A stretch of DNA of 64,000 bases. Source: Bacillota bacterium (GTDB taxonomy: Bacteria; Bacillota; Clostridia; Acetivibrionales; DSM-1351). The notes beneath the pieces are model-generated. The model ran no database searches. It saw only the letters and a program-made list of their open reading frames with translations, and was not told the origin of the DNA. How positions within the stretch are numbered: the first letter of the stretch is position 1; each line of letters starts with the position of its first letter. Of the stretch, positions 33,613-43,237 are shown piece after piece. Location of the stretch: positions 62,001 through 126,000 of the forward strand of contig JAEXFI010000049.1 of assembly GCA_023400235.1 (NCBI GenBank), given 5' to 3'. The position numbers and the translations under genes were made by a program.

Positions 33613-34161
33613 ATGAATGAAAAAGTAAAGGATATAGCAGTCAGAATAAAAGGTCTGAGGCTTCTGGCGGGTTTAACCCGGGAGGAAGCGGCCAGGTCTG
33701 CGGGACTTAAAATAGATGAATACATTCGCTATGAGGAGGCTCTGGATGATATTCCGGTGAGTCTCATATATGAGCTGGCGGACTATTATAAGGTGGATAT
33801 GACTGAAATATTGACAGGAACCTCGCCAAAGCTGCATGATATATCTTTTGTGAGAAAAGGTGAGGGACTGAAGGTGGAAAGGTACGACCAATACGGCTTT
33901 GAAAGCCTGGCGTATAAATACTCCGGCAGAAAAATAGAGCCCATGTTTGTGGTGCTTGAGCCATGCAGCAGTCCCGGTCTGGTTTCACACAAGGGACAGG
34001 AATTCAACTACTGCCTGGAGGGCAGAATGCGGGTGGTGGTGGGAAAAGAAACCTTTGATATGGAGCCTGGGGACTCCCTTTACTATAATTCCACCCTTCC
34101 CCACAAGATGACAGCTTTGGACGGGAAGGAAGCAAAGTTCCTGACGGTGATCCTGCTGTAG
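33613..34161 (+). CDS. XRE-family regulator with C-terminal cupin
   Basis: 182 residues. The N-terminal HTH_3 domain (residues 8-65, IKGLRLLAGLTREEAARSAGL) is followed by a cupin_2 barrel (about 105-180) with EFNYCLEGRMRVVVG and PGDSLYYNSTLPHKM. Such regulators sense a small molecule and usually sit beside their target. Here it is the acyl-CoA synthetase 77 bases downstream, an arrangement frequent in Clostridia. Confidence 0.92.
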   Translation: MNEKVKDIAVRIKGLRLLAGLTREEAARSAGLKIDEYIRYEEALDDIPVSLIYELADYYKVDMTEILTGTSPKLHDISFVRKGEGLKVERYDQYGFESLAYKYSGRKIEPMFVVLEPCSSPGLVSHKGQEFNYCLEGRMRVVVGKETFDMEPGDSLYYNSTLPHKMTALDGKEAKFLTVILL

Positions 34162-34238
34162 CATAGCCAGTGTCAGGGCGCTGTCTGCAAGAGGAGCGGA
34201 ACGTATGCGCATTAAATTATTTAGGGGAGGACAAGCTT

Positions 34239-35918
34239 ATGAGTCTTGATTCAAGGTATCTTGACAGAGCTGTATTTGATTCATATGAAGATTTCAGAAG
34301 GAATTTCAGACTGAAGGTTCCGGAAAATTTTAATTTTGCCTATGATATAATTGATGAATATGCTGCTATAGAACCTGACAGGCCGGCGTTGGTATGGTGT
34401 GACGATAACGGAGGGGAGCGCCTGTTTACCTTCGGGGATTTGAAGCTGTGGTCGGACAAGACTGCCAGCTTTCTAAAAGCACAAGGCATAGGCAAGGGCG
34501 ATAAGGTTATGTTCATTCTTAAAAGAAGATATGAATTTTACTTTTTTGCATTTGCTGCCATGAAAATCGGCGCTGTTTTTATTCCCTCCACAAACCAGCT
34601 TATGAAAAAGGATATTGTTTACAGAAATAATGCAGCAGAAGTAAAGGCTGTAGTGGCATATAACGACAGTGAAATAATTCAGCATGTTGAAAGTGCCGCC
34701 GGGGAATCTCCAACAGTGAAGACCTACATTATGGTGGGCGGCAGCAGGGAAAGCTGGCTGGATTATGACAGTGAAATAAAGGATGCCGGACAAGTGTGGT
34801 CCAGGCCCCAGGGAGTATTTAACACATACAACGGGGATTTGATGATTATATACTTTACCTCGGGAACCACCAGTATGCCAAAGATGGCAATGCATGATTA
34901 TACATACCCACTTGGGCATATTGTGACGGCCAGGTACTGGCAGAGGGTGCAGGACAAGGGCCTGCACCTGACCGTAGCCGACTCGGGCTGGGCAAAGTTT
35001 GCATGGGGAAAGCTCTTTGGACAGTGGATTTGCGGAGCGGTTCAGTTCCTGTATGATATGGAGCGGTTTGACCCCTGCAGGCTCCTTGAAAAAATAGAGA
35101 AATACGGTATAAGAACTTTTTGTGCACCCCCTACAATATACCGTTTTATGCTGCAAAATGACATTAGCCGTTACGACCTGTCGTCGCTGGTACATTGTTC
35201 AACGGCAGGGGAACCTTTGAACCCTGAGATTTTCAACAGGTTTAAGCGGCTGACGGGGCTGGATATACTAAATGGCTTCGGACAGACCGAGACCACTGTT
35301 ATTGTAGCTAATTATGAATGGTCAAAAGTTGATCCCGGTGCCATGGGCCTGCCAAATCCTGCCTACAGCATTGATGTTGTGGATGAGACCAATAAGTCCT
35401 GTCCGGTGGGAGTAGAGGGCGAGCTGGTTATTAGGGGTGTGGATTCAGCCAAGCCTGCAGGATTATTCTGCGGCTACTACAAGGACCCTGAGGCAACAGC
35501 AAGGGTCTGGCATGACGACACCTACCATACAGGAGATGTGGTATACAGGGACGAGCATGGCTTCCTGTGGTTCGTTGGCAGGAATGACGATGTTATAAAG
35601 GCCTCGGGATACAGGATAAGCCCGTTTGAGGTGGAAAGCGCCGTGATTGAGCATCCTTCGGTGGTGGAATGCGCAGTGACAGGAGCACCCGATGCAATAA
35701 GAGGAATCGTGGTCAAGGCAACAGTTATTCTGGCAAAGGGCTATGAACCCACGGAAGAATTAAAGAAGGAAATACAGGAATATGTTAAAAACAATACTGC
35801 GCCGTATAAATATCCAAGAATAATTGAGTTTGTTGATGAATTGCCTAAAACAATCAGTGGAAAAATAAAAAGAGCGCAGCTAAGACATGATGATCACAGG
35901 AAATTTGAGTCCACATAG
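34239..35918 (+). CDS. AMP-forming acyl-CoA synthetase (MACS-like)
   Basis: 559 residues from ATG 34239 (GGGGAGG at 34224-34230). Adenylation motifs: YFTSGTTSMPKMAMHDY (P-loop, about 207-223), GFGQTETT (about 351), YHTGDVVYRDEHGFLWFVGRNDDVIKASGYRISPFEVE and the C-terminal catalytic Lys in PKTISGKIKRAQLR. ANL superfamily, closest in layout to medium-chain acyl- or acetyl-CoA synthetases. Probably forms a CoA thioester from a short or aromatic acid under control of the XRE-cupin protein. Confidence 0.9.
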   Translation: MSLDSRYLDRAVFDSYEDFRRNFRLKVPENFNFAYDIIDEYAAIEPDRPALVWCDDNGGERLFTFGDLKLWSDKTASFLKAQGIGKGDKVMFILKRRYEFYFFAFAAMKIGAVFIPSTNQLMKKDIVYRNNAAEVKAVVAYNDSEIIQHVESAAGESPTVKTYIMVGGSRESWLDYDSEIKDAGQVWSRPQGVFNTYNGDLMIIYFTSGTTSMPKMAMHDYTYPLGHIVTARYWQRVQDKGLHLTVADSGWAKFAWGKLFGQWICGAVQFLYDMERFDPCRLLEKIEKYGIRTFCAPPTIYRFMLQNDISRYDLSSLVHCSTAGEPLNPEIFNRFKRLTGLDILNGFGQTETTVIVANYEWSKVDPGAMGLPNPAYSIDVVDETNKSCPVGVEGELVIRGVDSAKPAGLFCGYYKDPEATARVWHDDTYHTGDVVYRDEHGFLWFVGRNDDVIKASGYRISPFEVESAVIEHPSVVECAVTGAPDAIRGIVVKATVILAKGYEPTEELKKEIQEYVKNNTAPYKYPRIIEFVDELPKTISGKIKRAQLRHDDHRKFEST

Positions 35919-35966
35919 TGAAGAAAGGCCTGGTTTCCTGCTGAGGAAAGGTTAAGCGATTGAATT

Positions 35967-38345
35967 ATGAATGCAAAAACATTGAGAGTACTGGAATACG
36001 GAAAAATTATAGATAAACTGAAGGGCTTGACTGCCTGCCAGCTGGGCAGGGAACTTGTGGAGGAGCTGGCCCCCCAGACTGATTTCAACACTGTTGAGAA
36101 ACTGCTGGCTGAAACTAATGACGGGGTGGGCTGCATTTTAAGGAGGGGTTCGCCTCCTCTGGGGGGAATAAATGACATCAGGCCGGGCTTGAAAAGGCTT
36201 GAGCTGGGAGGAATACTGAATCCCGGTGAACTGCTTAAGGTGGGCGGAGTTTTAAGAGCTGCCAGAAGGCTTAAGGCATATGTAAATGACAAGCTTGAGG
36301 GCAGCCGTGAAAATGCCGTGTACGAGCTAATTGCCTGTCTTGAGTCAAACCAGAGGCTGGAACAGAAAATAGACCTTTGCATAATAAGCGAAGAGGAAAT
36401 AGCGGACAATGCAAGTCCCGCCTTAAATACCATCAGGAGACAGATAAAGGAACAGCAGGCCTCTATAAAGGATAAGCTCAATGACCTTATCCGCTCCACC
36501 AAATATCAGAAATATATACAGGAAGCTGTTGTGACCATGAGAGGTGACAGATATGTAATTCCTGTAAAACAGGAGCACAAGAGTGACATTCCCGGCCTGG
36601 TGCATGATTCTTCCTCCAGCGGAGCCACTTTGTTTATTGAACCTCTGGCGGTGGTGGAGGCCAACAATTCCATAAAACAGCTGAGAATGAAGGAACAGGC
36701 GGAAATTGAGCGCATACTGGCAGAGCTGTCCCAGGAGGTATCGCTCATACTGCCGCAGCTGAACGCAAACATGAGTATTATGGCAAGACTTGACTTTATT
36801 TTCGCAAAGGCCAGATTTGCCGTGGATTTGAACTGCGTGTGTCCCAGGATAAACCAGGAGGGCAGAATCCTCATCAAGAAGGGCAGGCATCCCTTGCTGG
36901 CCACGGACAAGGTTGTGCCCATCGACTTCTGGATAGGGGACAGGGTCAGGTCGCTGATTGTTACCGGCCCCAATACTGGGGGAAAGACAGTGTCTTTAAA
37001 AACCGTAGGGCTTTTTACCCTGATGATGCAGAGCGGACTTATGGTGCCTGCCAATGAGGGCACGGAAATGAGTATATTTGAAAAGGTATACGCAGATATT
37101 GGAGACGAGCAGAGCATAGAACAAAGCTTGAGCACCTTTTCCTCACATATGAAGAATATTGTGGAGATACTTAAGAATGTAAACGAAAAATCCCTGGTGA
37201 TGTTTGATGAACTGGGTGCGGGAACAGACCCTACAGAGGGCGCGGCGCTGGCAATGTCCATCCTGGAATGCCTGCACCAGCTGGGGGCTACCACTCTGGC
37301 AACAACACACTATGCAGAACTTAAGGTATATGCCATATCCACCGAGGGTGTTGAAAATGCTTCCTGTGAATTTGATGTTGAAACACTGCAGCCCACCTAC
37401 AAGCTTTTAATCGGGGTGCCGGGAAAGAGCAATGCCTTTGCCATATCAAAGAGGCTGGGCCTCACAGAGGACATTATAGAGCGTTCAAAGGAATTTCTGT
37501 CCCAGGAGGATATCAGATTTGAGGATATTCTCCTGAGCATTGAAAGAAACCGCAGCGAGGCGGAAAAGGAAAAAATGAGGGCCGAGAGCTACCGCCTGGA
37601 AGCAGAGCGCTTGAAAAAAGGTCTTGAGGAGCAGAAAAACCGATTGGAGGCTCAGAAGGAAAGCGAGCTTCGAAAGGCAAGGGAAGAGGCCAGGCGTATA
37701 CTGGTGGATTCCAAAAGACAGGCAGAAGAGCTTGTGGCCGGGATGAAGAGACTGGCAAAGGAACAGGAGGAAGCCGAGCTGAGAAGGCAGACGGAGGAAC
37801 TTCGCCAGAAGCTTAACAAGAGCATAAGCAGCCTTGAGGATTCCCTGGTGGAGGCTATAATGCCAAAGCAGGGTCTGGTGAAGCCTCCAAAGAATCTGAA
37901 GCCGGGCGACACGGTGCTTATAGTGAACCTGAACCAGAAGGGGACTGTTTTGTCGGTGCCTGACAAAAATGGTGAATGCCAGGTGCAGGCCGGAATTATT
38001 AAGATCAATGTCCACATTTCCAACCTTAAGCTTGTCAATGAGCAAAGCCAGCAAATGCAAAGAACAGGTATGGGAAAGATTGGTGTGTCAAAAGCCCGCA
38101 GCATGTCCACTGAAATCGACCTGAGAGGAATGCTGCTGGATGAGGCTATTACTGTCGTTGACAAATACCTTGACGACGCCAGTATAGCGGGGCTGGGAGA
38201 GGTTACGCTGATACACGGCAAGGGCACGGGTGCACTGCGGGCAGGAATTTCGCAGCATTTAAAGCACAATCCGCATATAAAAAGCTTCAGATTGGGCAAG
38301 CTGGGTGAAGGAGAAAGTGGAGTAACCGTAGTGGAAATAAAGTAA
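35967..38345 (+). CDS. mutS2: MutS2 (RqcU) ATPase/endonuclease
   Basis: 792 residues from ATG 35967; the ribosome binding site is weak. MutS core with Walker A TGPNTGGKTVSLKT (about 332-345), Walker B MFDELGAGTDPTEGAAL, a long charged coiled coil (about 520-635), a KOW-like segment (PGDTVLIVNLNQKGTVL) and a C-terminal Smr domain (EIDLRGMLLDEA ... HGKGTGALR). MutS2 in Bacillus splits collided ribosomes for quality control and can suppress recombination. Full length. Confidence 0.96.
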   Translation: MNAKTLRVLEYGKIIDKLKGLTACQLGRELVEELAPQTDFNTVEKLLAETNDGVGCILRRGSPPLGGINDIRPGLKRLELGGILNPGELLKVGGVLRAARRLKAYVNDKLEGSRENAVYELIACLESNQRLEQKIDLCIISEEEIADNASPALNTIRRQIKEQQASIKDKLNDLIRSTKYQKYIQEAVVTMRGDRYVIPVKQEHKSDIPGLVHDSSSSGATLFIEPLAVVEANNSIKQLRMKEQAEIERILAELSQEVSLILPQLNANMSIMARLDFIFAKARFAVDLNCVCPRINQEGRILIKKGRHPLLATDKVVPIDFWIGDRVRSLIVTGPNTGGKTVSLKTVGLFTLMMQSGLMVPANEGTEMSIFEKVYADIGDEQSIEQSLSTFSSHMKNIVEILKNVNEKSLVMFDELGAGTDPTEGAALAMSILECLHQLGATTLATTHYAELKVYAISTEGVENASCEFDVETLQPTYKLLIGVPGKSNAFAISKRLGLTEDIIERSKEFLSQEDIRFEDILLSIERNRSEAEKEKMRAESYRLEAERLKKGLEEQKNRLEAQKESELRKAREEARRILVDSKRQAEELVAGMKRLAKEQEEAELRRQTEELRQKLNKSISSLEDSLVEAIMPKQGLVKPPKNLKPGDTVLIVNLNQKGTVLSVPDKNGECQVQAGIIKINVHISNLKLVNEQSQQMQRTGMGKIGVSKARSMSTEIDLRGMLLDEAITVVDKYLDDASIAGLGEVTLIHGKGTGALRAGISQHLKHNPHIKSFRLGKLGEGESGVTVVEIK

Positions 38346-38408
38346 CAGGTTGTTATTTTGCTGTATAAAAGACCTCTATTTATGACAAAATCCGTTAAAT
38401 ATGCATGG

Positions 38409-38437
38409 TTGACATTTTGGGTCGGGTAAATTAGAAT
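38409..38437 (+). promoter_or_regulatory. Promoter of typA
   Basis: TTGACA (38409-38414), 17-base spacer, TAGAAT (38432-38437). Confidence 0.75.
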
Positions 38438-38579
38438 TAGTAGGGGTTTTTTTATATTATCCTCATTTGTTGTGGGTAAAACGCCTAAAGGGATATAGTA
38501 CCGGGTATTTTTAAATATTTTACGGATATTTATTTATATAAATATATGCTTAACCATTTGTTTATGAAGGAGAATTTTT

Positions 38580-40397
38580 GTGGATATCAGACAGGATATA
38601 AGAAATATTGCAATAATAGCACATGTTGACCATGGAAAAACCACGCTTGTGGATGCCATGCTCAGGCAAAGCGGTATTTTCAGAGAAAATGAGGCTGTTG
38701 CTGAGAGGGTTATGGATTCCAATGATTTGGAAAAGGAAAGAGGAATAACCATCCTTGCAAAAAATACAGCCGTAAATTATAACGGTATTAAAATCAACAT
38801 AGTGGATACACCAGGTCATGCGGATTTTGGCGGCGAGGTGGAACGTGTACTGAAAATGGTGGACGGAGTACTTTTGCTGGTTGATGCTTTTGAGGGTTCC
38901 ATGCCTCAGACCAGGTTCGTTTTGAAGAAGGCGTTGTCACTGAATCTCAAGCCTATTGTTGTTGTAAACAAGATAGACAGGCCCGAAGCCAGGCCGGATG
39001 AAGTGGTGGATGAGATTATTGAGCTCTTTATAGAACTGGGAGCCGATGACGACCAGTTGGAATTCCCCGTGGTATTTGCTTCCTCAAGGGAAGGCTTTGC
39101 AGTATGCGACCTGGGCGGAGAGAGAATTGATTTAAAGCCATTGTTCGATATGATAATTGACAAGGTGCCTGCACCAAAGGGTGATTCCTCGGGTACGCTG
39201 CAGCTTCTGGTCTCCAATATCGACTATGATGAATACGTAGGAAGAATTGCCATAGGAAGAGTGGAAAGAGGCTCCGTAAAGCTGGGACAGCAGGCTATAA
39301 TATGCAAGAAGGAAGGCCATGTTTTAAACGCAAAGATTACAAAGCTGTATTGTTATGAAGGCTTGAAGAGAATTGAGGCCAATGAGGCTAAAATCGGGGA
39401 TATAGTTGCTGTTTCCGGTGTGGGAGACGTAACCATCGGAGACACGATTTGTGAGGCAGGTTCTCCTGATCCGCTGCCTTTTGTGGCAATAGACGAGCCT
39501 ACCCTGTCCATGACCTTCAGTGTTAACAACAGTCCTTTTGCCGGAAGAGAAGGAACCTTTGTCACTTCCAGACACCTGAGGGACAGGCTGTTCAAGGAAC
39601 TGGAAACCAACGTAAGCCTGAGGGTTGAGGAAACCGAGACTGCCGATGCCTTTAATGTTTCGGGCAGAGGAGAGCTTCACCTTTCAATATTAATAGAAAC
39701 CATGAGAAGACAGGGCTATGAGTTCCAGGTGTCCAAACCCCAGGTTATATACAGGGAAGTGGACGGACAACTGCTGGAACCAATCGAGTACCTGATGATT
39801 GACGTTCCAGAGGAATACATGGGTGTGGTAATGGAGAAGCTGGGAACCAGAAAATCCGAAATGGTCAATATGACTTCTGCCAACCAGGGCTATATGAGAC
39901 TTGAGTTCAAGATACCTGCCAGAGGCCTTATAGGCTACAGGTCGGAGCTTTTGACCGATACCAAGGGAAATGGAATAATGAATCACGTATTCAATAGCTA
40001 CGAGCCCTTCAAGGGTGAAATAGCCACCAGGCAAAGAGGTTCACTGGTAGCCTGGGAAGATGGAGAGGCAGTGACTTACGGTCTCTACAACGCACAGGAA
40101 AGAGGCACTCTCTTTATAACTCCCGGCACTAAGGTGTATCAGGGAATGATAGTGGGAGAAAATGCCAGATATGACGACCTGGTGGTAAATGTCTGCAAGA
40201 AGAAGCATGTTACAAACATGAGAGCTTCTGGTTCAGACGAAGCCCTGAGGCTTACTCCTCCTACAAACCTGAGTCTTGAACAGGCTATTGAATTTATTGC
40301 CGACGACGAGCTGGTTGAAATGACACCTAAAAATATACGTTTGAGGAAAAAGATACTGAACAGTGAAATGAGAGCCAAGGACAAAAGCAAGAAATAA
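38580..40397 (+). CDS. typA: Ribosome-associated GTPase TypA/BipA
   Basis: 605 residues from GTG 38580 (GAAGGAGA at 38567-38574). GTPase motifs: AHVDHGKTTL (G1), ERGITI (G2), DTPGHADFGGEVERVL (G3), VVNKIDRPEARPDEV (G4). The EF-G-like domains and the TypA-specific C-terminus (GLIGYRSELLTDTKGNGIMNH, LTPPTNLSLEQAIEFIADDELVEMTP) are intact. TypA assists 50S assembly and stress adaptation. Monocistronic. Confidence 0.97.
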   Translation: MDIRQDIRNIAIIAHVDHGKTTLVDAMLRQSGIFRENEAVAERVMDSNDLEKERGITILAKNTAVNYNGIKINIVDTPGHADFGGEVERVLKMVDGVLLLVDAFEGSMPQTRFVLKKALSLNLKPIVVVNKIDRPEARPDEVVDEIIELFIELGADDDQLEFPVVFASSREGFAVCDLGGERIDLKPLFDMIIDKVPAPKGDSSGTLQLLVSNIDYDEYVGRIAIGRVERGSVKLGQQAIICKKEGHVLNAKITKLYCYEGLKRIEANEAKIGDIVAVSGVGDVTIGDTICEAGSPDPLPFVAIDEPTLSMTFSVNNSPFAGREGTFVTSRHLRDRLFKELETNVSLRVEETETADAFNVSGRGELHLSILIETMRRQGYEFQVSKPQVIYREVDGQLLEPIEYLMIDVPEEYMGVVMEKLGTRKSEMVNMTSANQGYMRLEFKIPARGLIGYRSELLTDTKGNGIMNHVFNSYEPFKGEIATRQRGSLVAWEDGEAVTYGLYNAQERGTLFITPGTKVYQGMIVGENARYDDLVVNVCKKKHVTNMRASGSDEALRLTPPTNLSLEQAIEFIADDELVEMTPKNIRLRKKILNSEMRAKDKSKK

Positions 40398-40407
40398 TTC
40401 CGTTTAA

Positions 40408-40447
40408 AATATACCGTTGCAGAGCTGGCAGCCTTGCAGCGGTTATT
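40408..40447 (+). terminator. Probable terminator after typA
   Basis: CCGTTGCA pairs with TGCAGCGG (one G-T pair) about 40411-40434, followed by TTATTTTGC. Confidence 0.6.
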
Positions 40448-40570
40448 TTGCATAGTGGGGCACGGACTCCTTGCAGGCATTCATAACTGCAGGTTTTTTA
40501 GGGAGAAATTGAAATTTTCTCTCAAGCAGACTTTTTACGAAAAGGACAAGTATAATTTCCTGAAAGCCCA

Positions 40571-40743
40571 CTAGTGGTCTGTGGCATCAAAAACGTATAT
40601 TGCCGTCGTGGAAAATTTTTGCAGGGTAAGGCGGAGGGCGAAGGCAATACTGTGTTTCAACCGTAATTGGCTTTATGACAGCAAAATTCTGCGCAGGATT
40701 TAAACGTCGGCAATATGTGACTTTATAGTGTTATAGACCACTA
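40571..40743. repeat. 173-base element with imperfect terminal inverted repeats
   Basis: The ends read TAGTGGTCT (40572-40580) and AGACCACTA (40734-40742). Moving inward, ATATTGCCGTCGT on the left matches the reverse complement of ACGTCGGCAATAT on the right, giving about 45 bases of imperfect inverted repeat. There is no ORF inside. It looks like a miniature transposable element or a large structured RNA. Confidence 0.6.
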
Positions 40744-40797
40744 ATTATAGACAAATGCATGAAAAAATATTATAGTATTTAGTATGGATGTACTTTT

Positions 40798-40850
40798 GCA
40801 AGCACATTATGCCAGCAGATTGTGCAAGTACATTATACTGGTACATTATG
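40798..40850. promoter_or_regulatory. Direct repeats upstream of mltG
   Basis: GCAAGCACATTATGCCAG (40798-40815) and GCAAGTACATTATACTGG (40824-40841) are near-identical, and GTACATTATG (40841-40850) is a partial third copy. Period 26 bases; candidate regulator sites or a promoter with duplicated -10-like TATACT. Confidence 0.55.
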
Positions 40851-40881
40851 TTTTTGATGTATAGATTGGAGCCGCATATTG

Positions 40882-42162
40882 ATGAGTAGAAAATTGAAAG
40901 TTGCCGCACTTGGTATAATTGCAGTTATCATTGGGATTTTTCTATCGGTGCCCAATATAATGAATTATTTAAGAACAATACTTAAGGGTTATGATGCCCA
41001 ATACGGGGCGTTGAATGCCTTTCTTACCATTCTGGGACTTGTTCTGGTGTTTTTTGGCATGTTTATTATCAGTGCAGGTCTTAAGAGGATGGCTTTCGTC
41101 CTGACAAGCCTGGCTGTGTTTTTGTTTGTTTTTTCGGTTGGGGCCGTTTATTCCTACAGCAGTACCGTTGAGTCCTCCAAGGATGATGTTGTAAAGGAGG
41201 CCTTGCGGATTTCCGCCACCTCTGAGGGAGCCATCGACGTAGAAATACCTATGGGTTCGGACACCAGTGCTATTGCCGAAATACTTGGAAAAGAAGAAAT
41301 CATAAGCAAGCCTCAGATATTCAAAATTGTATCAAAGCTCAATGGCTATGATGGCAGGTATCAGGCAGGCACCCACATTTTGCAGAAAGGGCTTGAACTG
41401 GATACCATTATGAATATTCTCATAAGCAAGCCTGAAAGTGTCAAGATTACCATTCCAGAAGGGCTTACCTATAAGCAGATTGCTAAAACCTTTGTGAAAA
41501 AGGGTCTGGCTATTGAGGACAAATTTGATTCCGCAATGAAGTATGAAAAGTACGATTATGATTTTGTAAAGCAGATAAAAAATGTAAATGACAGGGAATT
41601 CATGCTGGAGGGCTACCTGTTTCCAGATACATATGAGTTTGCAATGAATGCCAGTGAAAAAACCATTGTGTCTGTCATGCTTCAGAACTTTAACAGCAAA
41701 TTGACCAAGGAGCATTATAAGAGGGCCAAGGAGCTTGGAATGTCCATGGATGAAATCATAACCCTGGCGTCAATTATAGAAAGAGAGGCCAACACCAGCA
41801 ATGACAGAAGATTGGTCTCAGCAGTATTCCATAAGCGTTTGAAAAGCAAGGATACCACTCTCAAAAAGCTCCAGTCCTGTGCCACCATTCAGTATGTTTT
41901 CCTTAATACAGAGGGAAAGGTACATGAGAAGCTAACATATGAGGACACTACCATAAGCAGTCCGTACAACACATATATTCACCCGGGCCTGCCGCCGGGG
42001 CCCATCTGCTCTCCGGGTATTGATTCCATAAATGCGGCATTGTATCCCGATGAAGACACGGATTACATGTTCTTTATAGCAAAGGGTGACGGAACGACCA
42101 AGTTTACCAAGAATTACGCTGAACATTTAAAGGCCATGAAGGAATATGGCCTGGCGAAATAA
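40882..42162 (+). CDS. mltG: Endolytic transglycosylase MltG
   Basis: 426 residues from ATG 40882 (TTG 40879 possible). The N-terminus has three membrane helices (about 8-26, 48-66, 71-92) rather than the usual single one. Then come the LysM-like domain and the YceG catalytic domain with EGYLFPDTYEF, the catalytic Glu in ASIIEREA (about 295), and SPYNTYIHPGLPPGPICSPG. MltG cleaves nascent glycan strands and sets their length. It is followed by trmR, as yrrL-yrrM in Bacillus. Confidence 0.94.
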   Translation: MSRKLKVAALGIIAVIIGIFLSVPNIMNYLRTILKGYDAQYGALNAFLTILGLVLVFFGMFIISAGLKRMAFVLTSLAVFLFVFSVGAVYSYSSTVESSKDDVVKEALRISATSEGAIDVEIPMGSDTSAIAEILGKEEIISKPQIFKIVSKLNGYDGRYQAGTHILQKGLELDTIMNILISKPESVKITIPEGLTYKQIAKTFVKKGLAIEDKFDSAMKYEKYDYDFVKQIKNVNDREFMLEGYLFPDTYEFAMNASEKTIVSVMLQNFNSKLTKEHYKRAKELGMSMDEIITLASIIEREANTSNDRRLVSAVFHKRLKSKDTTLKKLQSCATIQYVFLNTEGKVHEKLTYEDTTISSPYNTYIHPGLPPGPICSPGIDSINAALYPDEDTDYMFFIAKGDGTTKFTKNYAEHLKAMKEYGLAK

Positions 42163-42167
42163 AAAAC

Positions 42168-42197
42168 TGGGGTGGCATAAAGCCACCCCAATTTTTG
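42168..42197 (+). terminator. Rho-independent terminator after mltG
   Basis: TGGGGTGGC-ATAAA-GCCACCCCA followed by ATTTTT. Confidence 0.9.
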
Positions 42198-42343
42198 AGA
42201 ATATAGGTATTTATATATTTTATAACAGGGATGAGATGCCCGTAATACTGAGTTTGAGTGTGTACACCAGAAAATTCCATTCTATAAATTCCTATATTCG
42301 GGGTTTGGAAAGCTAAAAAAATTAAAATTCAGGGATATTTATC

Positions 42344-42982
42344 ATGATAAATTACGAATATATAAATGAATACATCAGGTCCACCATAAAGCCCAACAGT
42401 GGTTTGCTGGCTCAGCTTGAGGAGTATGCGGCCCAGAACCATGTTCCCATTATCCAGCCGGAGGTGGCTGCACTTATGAAGGTGCTTGGAAACATGCACA
42501 AGCCTTTGAGAATCCTGGAGGTGGGAACAGCAATCGGCTATTCTGCAATGCTTTTCTCAGGCTTTTTAAAAACCGGTGGCAAGATAGATACTATTGAGAG
42601 AAATGAGCAGATGCTGGAGCTGGCCAGGAAAAATATCAAGGCCGCAGGACTTCAGGATACCATCAATGTCATAGCTGGAGATGCCCTTGAGGTTTTGGAG
42701 TGTCTGGACAAGGAGTATGACATGATTTTTCTGGACGCTGCCAAGGGTCAGTACAGCGAGTTTCTGGAGCAAAGCAAGAGGATGCTTGTTGCAGGAGGCC
42801 TGCTGGTGTCGGACAATGTGCTGTACAAGGGCATGATTGCAACTGATGAGTTGGTGGTAAGGAGGAAGAAGACCATAGTTACCCGCATGAGGAGCTTTCT
42901 AAAGGAGCTGTGCAGGGATGAAGGCTTTGAAACCAGCATCATTCCCATTGGTGATGGGGTGGCACTGAGCTACAGGAAATAG
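42344..42982 (+). CDS. trmR: tRNA 5-hydroxyuridine methyltransferase TrmR (O-methyltransferase family 3)
   Basis: 212 residues. SAM-binding ILEVGTAIGYSAMLFS, DTIERNEQMLELARKNI, DMIFLDAAKGQY and metal-type LLVSDNVLYKG motifs are typical of class I Mg-dependent O-methyltransferases of the YrrM type. Position between mltG and a U32 peptidase matches Bacillus yrrL-yrrM-yrrN-yrrO, where YrrM (TrmR) methylates ho5U34 to mo5U34 in tRNA. Confidence 0.88.
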   Translation: MINYEYINEYIRSTIKPNSGLLAQLEEYAAQNHVPIIQPEVAALMKVLGNMHKPLRILEVGTAIGYSAMLFSGFLKTGGKIDTIERNEQMLELARKNIKAAGLQDTINVIAGDALEVLECLDKEYDMIFLDAAKGQYSEFLEQSKRMLVAGGLLVSDNVLYKGMIATDELVVRRKKTIVTRMRSFLKELCRDEGFETSIIPIGDGVALSYRK

Positions 42983-43129
42983 CCCTCAAGAAAATTAATG
43001 ATAAATATGAATACCAAAGTCAATTACGGTTCAAAGCCTTCACATTTAATTACCTTCAGGTGAATATTGCTTTTATGCTGACTTTGAACGTAGTTTGGAT
43101 TTGAAAGGGTTTTTTACTTTTAGGGTGCT

Positions 43130-43172
43130 TTAGCCTTAAACTCAAACTATTGGCTTCCAGCCGATAGTAATT
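43130..43172. repeat. Dispersed repeat copy 2 (other copy at 3669)
   Basis: AGCCTTAAACTCAAACTATTGGCTTCCAGCC resembles 3670-3705. The segment CTATTGGC-TTCCA-GCCGATAG can form a hairpin. Confidence 0.45.
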
Positions 43173-43237
43173 GACTTAAGCATGAATACTTAAAAATGAA
43201 TGATTGAAATGATACCTACTTAAAAACGGGAGAACCT

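Noticed and set aside
34473..35195. 240-codon minus-strand ORF
   Set aside because: Antisense to the acyl-CoA synthetase adenylation core.
36423..38299. Long minus-strand ORFs under mutS2
   Set aside because: Antisense shadows of an intact conserved gene.
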